Assembly (NCBI GenBank): GCA_023014335.1
Contig: JAECYW010000017.1
Span: 1,116,001 to 1,180,000, forward strand
DNA: 64,000 nucleotides
DNA from: Galerina marginata
Taxonomy: Eukaryota > Basidiomycota > Agaricomycetes > Agaricales > Galerinaceae
Reading direction: 5' to 3'
This document shows, piece after piece, positions 36,040-45,703 of this stretch (position 1 is the stretch's first letter; every line of letters starts with the position of its first letter). The notes below the pieces were generated by a model that was not told where the DNA came from, made no database searches, and worked only from the letters and a program-made list of their open reading frames with translations. Made by a program: the position numbers and the translations under genes.

Positions 36040-36695
36040 TATATGTGGTTTACGTTTAGGCACTCAGAATCGGGCTGCCATTGAATTATTTGACCATCCT
36101 TGGCGAATGAAGCGCGAGTCCCATTTTCAACAGGTAAGCTGACCGTACTTATAACGAAGCTAAGTGAACAGGTCTGTCACAACGTCCCTGTGCCTTGACT
36201 CCCTTGAGCTTGAGGCACGTCCGGAACCAGGAGTTCAACAATTCAACTTCCACATATTCAACAACAGTTTGCACAAATTTTTCAATGATAGTTCGGGGTT
36301 TCTCTTTCGATTTTGTACTTCCTGTGGGTTGATAATGAAGCACAATTTAACTTTGGACTCATTAACGTCGTACAAGAACAAATGAGCCGGAAAGCCACTA
36401 TAAAGATTCTCATCTATTTTGTGGAGAGATAATTCCACGGAGCGCAATAGTCAATAAGTTCGCTACGAACAGTGGCCGTAATAAATTTGCCTGCCACTTC
36501 GATTACTTCAATCCCCATGAAAGGACATAATTTGAAAAAGTTGGGCCATTGGTGGCAAGTTCCTTCAAGTTATTTGACTCTCCGACCAGCACGCTAAAGC
36601 CGCTGCTGTCCTTTAGTTGGCACTATCATCTACACTTTGCTCTGGCCGCATCAATCCTTCCTCTCTCCTTTGCTTCGACCATCTCCCTTTTATTC

Positions 36696-39600
36696 ATGAT
36701 TTCGACGTCAGGCTCTACTGCAGAGAATAAGGTAGGCTTCGGCATACTGATTCCGCCCATAAGTTTTGCAATTGATACTTGTGTTGTTTTCATCGTCAGA
36801 GAATTGTCTTGGAACATCTAAGAGGCACCAAGGAACGTCGAGCAAATCGTACTCAAGCGGCTTCATCGTCTTCTTCGATACTCGCAAATCCCTCAAACCA
36901 GCCAACTTACCCTACACCCCCCGCACAGTCTCGAGACGGTAGCGTATCGTCACGGTATTTCCCCAGTACCCCTTCCTCACCAGGCAATGTTCTTGTGCCT
37001 AATTCAAGTCCCCTCCCTTACGATGACGTACGCCTGAAGCCATATCAGCCGTACAGCTCGCTTTCCAACCAAGCAGTGGCATCCTCGTCGAGGTCTATCT
37101 ATGGAAACGGGTGGGCTTCGCATACGGCAAGCTTCGATTCGGATCCGCTGAGTGCACCAAGCGGGTTTGTTTCCCATCGAGCACCGTCGCACGCGTCATT
37201 ACGCCGCCAATGGAATGGAGATGAACCACAGAACCACGAGGAAGGCCCCCCTCGCAAAAAAATAAACCGAGGAACATCAGAAGACGCGTTCATTGCGCCG
37301 GGGTCGCCTACGTCCCCAGGTATTCAACGCATTGGACAAAAGGGCCACGCTTCAACTATCAGTATAGATGCTGCGTCAATGTCGTCGGATGACTCTCTCG
37401 CAGATCCTGGTCGAATCCTTACTGGCTCTTCGAAGCCCCGTCTTACCAAAAGTCGACCAAGTCCTGCTCGTGATTGGCAGTCAGCATCCGAGCCACCAAC
37501 CGACCATAAGTTCACCCTTTTTTCTATCACTTATCCCGGGGAGGACCCCATGAGGATAAAGGCGGCTTGGTCACAAGCTGGTGCCGACGAGAAGAAAGCT
37601 ACTGCTCTATTAAACGATCCGAGCTGGTCGCCCGCCCGGCCCCCCTCGACCTCAGTAGTAAAGGAGGCTTTGGGCCGGGTAAGAGAAATAGAAGAAGCCT
37701 CCAAAGCTCAAAGAGCCGCCGTTAAAGAAATGGGTAAAAGGTCCACAATCTATGCTAATCGACCAATACTAGAGCCCAGGTTACTTACTACCCCGTCGCC
37801 TTCCAAACCAATCATTGACCTTACATCACCTTTCTCTGCCAAACCAGCATCGCCTTTCACGCCTGATATAAAGGTGCCTCAGCGGAAGCGAGCCAAAAAG
37901 CTAGTTATCCATTCTGATTCTGAATCCGCGTTTGGCGACGACACAGACGACGACGACGAAATGAGGCAAGAACGCTTGGGATCCACTTACGAGATGCAGG
38001 CTTTAGAATATCTGAACTCGTCAGGCGTTGACGCCTTACAGGAGTTAACCGGTATGTGATTCATTCCTATTATTTTTCGTGAGGTATTCACCACATCGAC
38101 GCACAGGCTGCTCTCCCGAACAGGCTCAAGCCATCATAGACCTCCGTCCTTTTGATTCGCCGGAAGATGTTCGAAACAGGCTGAGTCAAGGAAAGAAGAA
38201 AACAGGTCCAACCGGCCTTAGTCCTCGAATGTTTGAGGATTGTACAGAGATTCTGAAAGAGTACGGTTCCGTTGACAGCGTGCTTGGCAACTGTGAAAAG
38301 ATTGGTGCTACCCTTCGTGCTACCATCTCTTCGTGGACGACGACTAAGAGTGAAAATGGGGAAAACACCGAGGAGGGGACTTTGAGCCTACTTTCGCTGG
38401 CGCCATTGAAAAGTCGGAAGGCTCAGAATTATCTAACAAGTCAACCTAAATTGCTCCCTGAGACTGTTTCTCTGAAAGAATATCAACTTCTTGGAGTGAA
38501 CTGGCTGAATCTGCTGTACCGCAGTAATTTAAGCTGTATTCTCGCCGATGAGATGGGTGTGTATTGCCTCAATTTATTGTTTCTTCTTTCACTTAAATTC
38601 GTCTAGGACTCGGAAAAACTATTCAAGTTATCAGCTTTTTTGCTCACCTCAAAGAGCAAGGCAAGAAAGGTCCTCATCTCATCGTAGTGCCGTAGGTGGT
38701 CGATAATTCGTCAGGTTTCCGTTCTGATTTGAATTCTAGATCCTCCACCTTGGAAAATTGGTGTCGCGAGTTTGCAAAATTTGCACCCTCGATAGCTATC
38801 CAAACGTATTACGCCGACAAGAACGAACGCCCATTACTTCGTGAAAACCTAATCAATACCCAGAAATCTAGGAGCAAGACATCAGAGGGTTGGGAAGTCT
38901 TGATCACCACATACAATTTGGCACAAGGTGATGACCGTGACCGGAAGTTCTTCCGCAGGATTCAATGGGATGTACGTTACCTCTTTTCGCTGAACATTCG
39001 GTTATTCTTATTTACCTTCTCAGTGCTGCGTGTACGACGAAGGCCATGTTCTGAAAAACTTTCAGTCGCAACGATATCAATCGTTGTTGAAGTTTGGTTC
39101 TGGCTGGAGGCTTCTTTTAACAGGTACCCCGTTGCAGAATAACTTGCAAGAACTCGTCGTAAGCAACTTCTCGTCCGTTGTGCCAAACTTATTCAGTTTC
39201 CACATTCCAGTCTTTGTTAAACTTCATTTTACCCGACCAATTTGCTGGTTCAATTGAATCTCTTCGGACTATATTCAAAGTGAAAGGGGATAGCAAGATT
39301 ACTCTATTATCCCAGGAACGCATTTCGAGGGCGAAGAAAATGATGACTCCGTTTGTCTTGCGCCGACGAAAAGATCAAGTACGTTGGTCAAACCTGTAAC
39401 ATTCATTTTAATCCAGCCTGCCCTCTATAATAGGTCTTGAAGGATTTACCAAAGAAGACGGAGCGCATCGAATGGTGTGATATGACCGAGCTCCAACGCA
39501 CCATATATCGCGACACATTGCAGCGTTCGCGGAAGACGATAGTTGAAGCTCATCCCACAGATGAAGCGGAATCGTCAAAAAAAATTTCGAAAAAGCTGAA

Positions 39601-40690
39601 AACAACCACTCGCCCAAAAGACAAGTTGTATGCAGAGAATAGTTCAAATGTTTTGATGGACCTTCGCAAAGCCGCTTCGCATCCTATGCTTTTCCGAATG
39701 AGATTCACGGATGAAGCCTTGACCGGAATTACAAAGCAACTTCTGAAGGAGCCCGATTTCAAGAAGCGCGGGGCACTCTTCGATCTCGTCAAAGAAGATA
39801 TGTCTGTTATGACGGACTCCGAGCTCCAAGTCTTCTGCGCATCATATAAGGTTGGCTTTTTCATTTCTTTGCGTGTTTATCTTGCTTACCCTCATGGTAG
39901 TCAACTCGCAAGTATCTTCAGGATGCAACCTGTTATGTGGACGCCGGAAAGGTTCAAGTCTTGCTCACTCTCCTCGAAAACTATGAAAAACAGGGACGGA
40001 AAGTTTTAATATTTTCTCAGGTAAACTTACACCGAGCCTGCTTAACAGTCACTTCACTGAACTTTATATCCAGTTCACCCAGATTTTAGATATCCTGCGA
40101 GCCGTGTTAAACAATCGCGATATCAAGTTCTTAATACTTACCGGAAGCACACCAGTAGATGTCCGACAGACCTTGGTAGATGAGTTTACAGAAGACAGAT
40201 CTATACCTGTCTTCCTACTATCTACGAAGGCCGGAGGTGCGTCGGAGCTAAACTCAAAAAAAACAACAACTTTTTAAAATTGACCCTCTACAGGGATGGG
40301 CATAAATTTGACTGCTGCTTCAGTCGTAATTATGTATGTGCTATCCTCATTGTTCCTAAGATTTTTTAAAACTCTTTCCAAAGGTTTGATCAGGATTTTA
40401 ATCCTCACAACGACCGACAAGCCCAAGATCGAGCTTACCGTATAGGTCAGAAGAGAGATGTTGATGTCGTCAAACTAATCTCTAAGGGTACCATTGAGGA
40501 AGATATGCTTCGCCTGGGAGAGACGAAATTGGCTCTTGACGAGGCTGTGGCCGGCGACGCCGATGAAAAGGAAGGTAGCGCCCCAGAGCGTGCAATGAAG
40601 ACTTCCTTAATGAATGTGTTGCGGCAGCAGTTTGAGAAGGAGCAGGTGCAAGGGGAGGCTGCAGACATGACGGCTTGTGACAAGAGCTAA
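36696..40690 (+). CDS. FUN30: SNF2-family chromatin remodeler Fun30/SMARCAD1
   Basis: This is an ATP-dependent remodeler acting in heterochromatin silencing and DNA-end resection. The start is ATG 36696 ([12 protein letters not shown], then an intron). The N-terminal ~420 residues are Ser/Pro-rich with a nuclear-type basic stretch. A CUE-like segment follows at about 37520-37640 ([20 protein letters not shown]). Next is the conserved [20 protein letters not shown] block. The helicase core has [20 protein letters not shown], Walker A ADEMGLGKT split by an intron near 38556, the DEGH box ([12 protein letters not shown]), [12 protein letters not shown], and the C-terminal lobe ending [20 protein letters not shown] with YRIGQ. 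DEGH and DFNPHND are typical of Fun30. The stop is TAA at 40688-40690. About ten introns. Confidence 0.93.
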
Positions 40691-40804
40691 CTTCAGTTGT
40701 GCATAATGGACAAATGGATCTTCTCGTTTAGAATTTCTTCGCGTTTTAGCTATCTACATAGATATCACTTTTGCATAAGTTCTTGTTATGAGAAATTCCA
40801 CCCC

Positions 40805-41577
40805 CTAAGAGAACACAGAAAGACCTCGGACCAATCTGTCTACACTGGCGCGAAAATATTCGTTATCTATGCCTTGCTCTCGTGAATCCATCTTGACCAA
40901 GGGATTCCGTACCACGTATTCCAGGAAGGGGCCGATGTAAATTTGGCGCAACACAAACCGTAAAGAGTCAGTTCTAGGATCGCTGAGCATCACGAATTTG
41001 TAACCAGACACAGTTTCGAATAAGTGGAGCTTGTACGCAGAGGTGCGATAATTGACGAATTGTTCATCCCTTTTTCAGAGAATCATGAGCTCAGAGTACT
41101 GGAGAACTGCATGAAACAACACTCACCTGCCGGATAGTTTTTTGATCATGTTCCGCAATGAAATAACAACGCCATAAACAAGCTTAGCTTCTTCGTCAAA
41201 AGGTAGTCCAGTGCTCGAAGAACCCACTGGAGCTTGAGTTTGTTGGGGAGTGGTTGGTAGCTGGTTTTGGACCTCGTTCATTGCCACGACGATTCCAGTA
41301 CTCGAGGACAGGGTATTTCGAGGGCTACTAAAGCCAGACGATAAACCTGGGTTGTTCTCGTTGTTCGTTTGGGAGGCCGCTGGCGAGACAGCTTGAGAAA
41401 CAGCTACAAGTATTCCTCCCTCAACTGCAGGTTTTGGGCGTTTACTCCGGTGCCAATCCTGATAGTAGACACATATGCAATGCCTATTCATAGACAGGAA
41501 GTCAACACTGTTAATCACGAGCATTCGAAAACCGCTAGAACATGCCTGTCGTAGATGTAGAGGCTATTGATCGTCAT
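40805..41577 (-). CDS. BET5: TRAPP complex subunit Bet5/TRAPPC1
   Basis: This small longin-like core subunit of TRAPP, the exchange factor for Ypt1/Rab1, acts at the Golgi. It starts MTINSLYIYDRHCICVYYQD WHR, the classic Bet5 strand. It continues after a Ser/Gln/Thr-rich insert of about 75 residues with EEAKLVYGVVISLRNMIKKL, YKLHLFETVSGYKFVMLSDP and LRQIYIGPFLEYVVRNPLV. The first intron (41484-41545, 62 nt) begins with GC (AG|GCATGT), because no GT donor restores the DR-HCICVYY join. The insert between strands makes the protein longer than human TRAPPC1. The stop is TAG at 40805-40807. FUN30 converges on it with 114 bp between stops. Confidence 0.88.
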
Positions 41578-41864
41578 GATATTTTGATCTTCTAAGTGGG
41601 CGGGCTTGTTATGGTCGACTTTACAGAAATGGACAATGACTCGATCGAACTGACCCAACGCGATGAAAGTTGTTGAAAGCTAACTGCGATATACTCTTCA
41701 AGCGGGCCAGAGCCAACCGGCTTTCAATAGGTACAAGATACTGGACCACGTCAAGTGAGCCTAACTCAAACGTGCGACCGTCATTTCTGGTTGATCGTAG
41801 CGAGTTACGAGTATGTGTAAAATAATCTATTTTTAAAGGTGTCTATGAAACACAATACCTGACT

Positions 41865-43173
41865 CTACGCAGCTTTCATTCTTGCAACTGGGAGACGGTA
41901 TATCGGCAATGAAAAATATTCACGACTTTGTCCCCATCGGCCATCCTGATCTTCAAAACTAACATCCACGTCGCTCCACACGACGTCCACACCCACGTTT
42001 GAAAGATGAAGCTCAGAGATGTGGGTGTATATGTCGTAGAAGAACGCGTCTGGACATGCTGCGATGAGAATTGGTCATAAAATCAAAATCAAAACTTACT
42101 AGTTGCCCCAAGCCCGTTAAAGAAACTAAATCGTGAGCTTCCGTCCGCCAGTAAATCAGGTAGATGTTCAAAAAATTGACGTAGGTCATTGTAGTCTTCC
42201 GAAAAAGTGTCGGTATATATCAGATCAAATCCACCTGAGACCAAGAGCTCCGAGCTTCCGATAAGGTCTTGCCATCTGCCTTCCAATACTTTTACTCCAG
42301 ACTTGTCATACCATCCATTTTCGCGCATGAACTTGAGAACGTCAGGGTGAGCCTCTATAATGACATGCTCAGTTGGGTTGAGGCCTTGGAAAAGGCAATC
42401 AATCTATTTAAAATGGTTAAGCAGAGGACTACGAAGAAAACATTTGAGCTTACTATGCCTAATCCAAATCCGACATTCAGAACCTTGAGGTGAGAAGCAT
42501 TTGGTCGACAATCACAGAGTCTATGGACAGTTTCCCGCATTATGTTTTCTTCCCAGCCCATCATCACGCCTACCTCCCCCCCTTCAACTTCGAGCAAGCA
42601 GACGTTCTGGCCATGTTCATCAACAGTGTACCGCAGCGATGAACTTAAGAAAACGTCCGAGGATCCTGTGGCAGTAGCATCATCGGCTCGAAGAATAAGC
42701 GTTGCAGAGTCGGAGAGTGGACGCTTCTCAAGTAAACCCAGAAGAAGCTCTGCAGCAACTCAGCACTCGATAGAAATGAAATACTCTTAGGTATCGAATG
42801 CACCTGAGCGAATGCCTGTATCTCGGATAGACATATATATGGCGCTGTTATTGAAAGACAAGGCGATATCTCCTGCAGTATTTTTTAGATAGTCGACTAG
42901 GAAAAAGGGTATCAGTAAATATGACGAAAAGATAAATATTCACTTGCCAGCGTTCCACACCGCTCCCTTTTCGAGTAACAACTTGACTAGCTCCAGGTTT
43001 TGCACGTACGCTGCAGCATGGAGAGGCGAGATTCCTTCAAGCGCGTTCTGATACCAGATTGGGGCTCCGGAGTCCAAACACACAGAGATCACTTCGATTT
43101 TCTCGTTTTCGAGGATTTTGTTGATTAGATCCTCGCCAAGTTGCGTGGCTACGGCGTCTATTTCGTCATCCAT
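41865..43173 (-). CDS. RMT2: Protein arginine N5-methyltransferase Rmt2
   Basis: Rmt2 is a fungal/plant enzyme that methylates the delta nitrogen of an arginine in ribosomal protein L12 using S-adenosylmethionine. The N-terminal ankyrin-like part reads GISPLHAAAYVQNLELVKLL (about 43000-43100). The RMT2/GAMT signature VMMGWEENIM is followed by SAM motif I LNVGFGLGI (about 42460-42580). Then come HVIIEAHPDVLKFMRENGWY, FDLIYTDTFSEDYNDL and the C-terminal VWSDVDVSFEDQDGRWGQSR with YFSLPIYRLPVARM. The stop is TAG at 41865-41867. The first intron (42897-42947, 51 nt) starts with GCAAGT; the nearby GT gives the wrong frame, so this looks like a GC-AG intron. It diverges from PRKRIP1 (156 bp between starts). 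Confidence 0.93.
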
Positions 43174-43329
43174 GGTCGATGGTTTTGAGTGCCAAGAACC
43201 GATCAGTTTGAATTCTGGTTGGTGGCTAGGCGGCCCGTTCAGTCACGAAGTGACAACTTTCAGCCTGCTCTTTACTTAGGTGTAAACTGAACATTACTAT
43301 CACTATCATTGTCGCTTGTCCACTCAATC

Positions 43330-44043
43330 ATGGAAACTCCAGGTCCATCGAGCCTAACAACGCCTGCTAATCGGCATGCCCTTACTGCAGTTGAAAGACA
43401 ACGTTCACAGTTGGAGAAACTTCTAAAAGACCCCGCAAAGCCAGCCTACATCCCACCCCCACCAAAGGAAAAGTCTATACGTCCTGCACGGGAAATGATG
43501 AAGAATGTTCAGGGCTCAAGTGCTGGTGCTGGCAGTGGTGAATTCCATGTGTACAAAGCAAGCCGAAGAAGAGAATATGAACGTCTTAAGCTCCTAGAAG
43601 AACAAACACACAAGGTACGAGCAACAGACGACTGTATGAGTAAAACCAAAAGTCTCATACGGTCTTTACAGGAAATAGAGGACGCAGAATTTGAGAAAAG
43701 GCGACGAGAAACGGAGGGGGCAGCAAACGCCAAGACTGCCAAGAATCGAGCGAAGAGACAAAAGAAGAAGGAGCGTTCAAAGAAAGGAGGAAAAGACGAC
43801 GCTGATCTCCGTCAATCTGAACACGCGAGCGGAGACCTACCAATCAAGAAAAGACGGCTGGTCAATGGAGAGGAATTGGTGTTCAAAAAGCCAGCTGAAG
43901 GAATCGACGGTGATTCTGATGACGAGGACCGTCTCCAGCCTTCAGAGCGTGTTGCGGACTCGGAGGAAAGCTTCTCGACTTCGAGAGATGAAACACTGGC
44001 ACTCGCGGAAACCGCACGAATCACCATTCACGAAGATGATTAG
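43330..44043 (+). CDS. PRKRIP1: PRKRIP1/DUF1168 family nuclear protein
   Basis: From ATG 43330 the protein contains GSSAGAGSGEFHVYKASRRR followed by EYERLKLLEE, the DUF1168 signature. A long basic-acidic helix then carries KTAKNRAKRQKKKERSKKGG. In animals the family binds double-stranded RNA and is found in the catalytic spliceosome, where a long helix bridges subunits. A 57-nt GTACGA...CAG segment at 43615-43671 splits the helix. It is open in frame, but removing it restores the family spacing (EEQTHK to EIEDAEFEKRR), so I read it as an intron that can be retained without frameshift. The C-terminus is acidic. The stop is TAG at 44041-44043. Confidence 0.8.
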   Translation: METPGPSSLTTPANRHALTAVERQRSQLEKLLKDPAKPAYIPPPPKEKSIRPAREMMKNVQGSSAGAGSGEFHVYKASRRREYERLKLLEEQTHKVRATDDCMSKTKSLIRSLQEIEDAEFEKRRRETEGAANAKTAKNRAKRQKKKERSKKGGKDDADLRQSEHASGDLPIKKRRLVNGEELVFKKPAEGIDGDSDDEDRLQPSERVADSEESFSTSRDETLALAETARITIHEDD

Positions 44044-44447
44044 ACCAATTTTGGCAGCGAGCTGCTGTACACTACCTCGCCTGGGGTCAATGGCGTGTCT
44101 GTTCTTCGCTGATTGTTTTTTGCATGCACACACATATTATAGTGCCGTTTTCTCAACACCCAAATATACCCCAATACGAACTGCCTTCCTCGCGGGCCCT
44201 GCTTGGCATGATTTTAGGTAAAACTTTCTGATTGGCAAGATTTGAACGACCTTGGGAATCTTTCGCCAGACTTGAACACTGGAGTCAGCAAGAGATTTGC
44301 AAGATATATTTTATTACCCAGGATATATTTTATTACCCAGTCGTTGTACATGTGTAAATTAGTTGAGAAACGGAATGCCAACGGCTAGATCAGGTTGCCC
44401 TCAAGATAGACATTTCCACCAATCCAGCACTTTCGAGGTTGGGTTCC
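44044..44447. other. Convergent intergenic region
   Basis: The region lies between the PRKRIP1 and hemerythrin-like gene stops. It holds a perfect 19-bp tandem duplication but no coding frame; presumably both 3' UTRs. Confidence 0.55.
44303..44340. repeat. Perfect 19-bp tandem duplication
   Basis: GATATATTTTATTACCCAG is present twice head-to-tail without mismatch (44303-44321 and 44322-44340). Confidence 0.9.
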
Positions 44448-45332
44448 TTACATAGGCAAACTTTCCAGTTCCTCGAGCGTAAGGTATTTTTTGAGATTTT
44501 CTCCTCGTAGGTCAGTAACCTGCATAGGGATGTCAAATTCAAAGAGCAGGATTTAACAATTGCCTGAAGATGTACCTCTTCATCAAGATGTCGGAATAGC
44601 ACGGCTCGGAAGCTGTCCAGACAGGCTCGCATCGCTGTTGGAGAGTATGTCGATGGAGCTTGTTTCCATCCTTGGACAAGGGTTTCCAATTGAGCCAGTC
44701 CTTCGAATTTGTGGGTTGAAAAAGATATCTGGCAAAATGAGAGCTCAATACCTTCGTGGATGCCATGATGAGATGCGATGTGCGGGCCGTCGTCATTGTT
44801 AGCAAATTGGGGCATCTTTTTGGCAAGGATTGGGAATATGTAACGCTCCTCGATGGTATGATGCATCGTTAGATCTAGAAGGCTAGCTTAAATAACGATA
44901 ACGACGGCGACGCCTATGCTTGTGAAATGGCAAACTCACGATGATTCATGGATTCCGCCGTATCGAGATACCGAGGAAGAGATAGGCCACGACGAGTGAA
45001 GGACCCGTCCGCTAGCTGAAACAAAGTTACAGGTAAGTCACTTGGGAAGTGCTTTTCGAAGCGCAATAAAAGCCAGTGATCACCTCATAAAGGGTGTTGA
45101 CTGTCAGTGTAAAAATTCATATGCAAATTGAGTGCTCTTGAGATTGGTGATGAATTGACACTACCCACATTCCACCTTGAAGTGTTCATGAAAAGCGCTC
45201 ATATGCTCGCTTAGCTGGACATTGATTGGTACTAGGCGACAACGCTTCATCCAATACGAAGACACTTACCTTGTTCCACTTTCTTTCTTCCCTAACAGAT
45301 GCAAAGGTTGACTGCGAGCGTTCTGAAGACAT
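44448..45332 (-). CDS. Hemerythrin-like (HHE) domain protein
   Basis: Six short exons give a product of roughly 190-200 residues: MSSERSQSTFASVREERKWN, then KLSEHMSAFHEHFKVEFNTL, YELADGSFTRRGLSLPRYL, HHLTMHHTIEERYIFPILAK, HIASHHGIHEG and LFRHLDEEV. The His/Glu clusters (HEHFK, HHTIEER, HIASHHGIHE, HLDEE) are the expected ligands of a four-helix-bundle diiron site. In fungi this single-domain group is linked to oxygen, iron or redox stress but is poorly characterised. The start at 45332 is preferred over an in-frame ATG at 45440 because a TATA-like box sits only five bases upstream of the latter. The stop is TAA at 44448-44450. Confidence 0.83.
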
Positions 45333-45703
45333 TTGGCTTGGAACGATGGACGACGTTTGCTCGGGGATAATGATCAGATAGCCACGAAGCTGAACACGTC
45401 TCGAATGCGAAAGCGACCTCCACAGTACTTTCAGGCGCATCAACTTATATATAGCGGTGTCGGCGGGTGCATGGTTTGCTTAGGCACCTTGTAAAATAAC
45501 AAGAGGATTACATAGAAAGGTTGAGTTGATGAGCCAATTTTGTTTGACTAAGAGCTCGGCCCGGATAGCCCACAATCGAAGGCATGCGGTGGGCACTGGG
45601 TTAGATCCAAATGGGTGACCTGCGTCAGGGCTATTTTTAACTATTTATCCCCTCATGCTCATCGTAGTTCCCACTTACATACCTTTCTTTTCTCAACCAC
45701 GAC
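45333..45703. other. Divergent promoter region
   Basis: The region holds upstream sequences of the hemerythrin-like gene (-) and the DUF300 gene (+). It contains the TATA-like box described separately; no other gene is seen. Confidence 0.5.
45445..45453 (-). promoter_or_regulatory. TATA-like box of the hemerythrin-like gene
   Basis: On the minus strand the sequence reads TATATATAA, 113 nt upstream of the chosen ATG. A transcript starting about 30 nt downstream would miss the ATG at 45440 and begin translation at 45332. Confidence 0.45.

Larger units (their letters stand above)
35127..36695. other. Divergent intergenic interval carrying a MITE
   Basis: The interval lies between the carrier-like gene (-) and FUN30 (+) and holds both promoters. 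A 254-bp inverted-repeat element at 35786-36039 occupies its middle. The flanks contain short frames on both strands (for example around 36150-36450) with no recognised domain. Confidence 0.5.
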
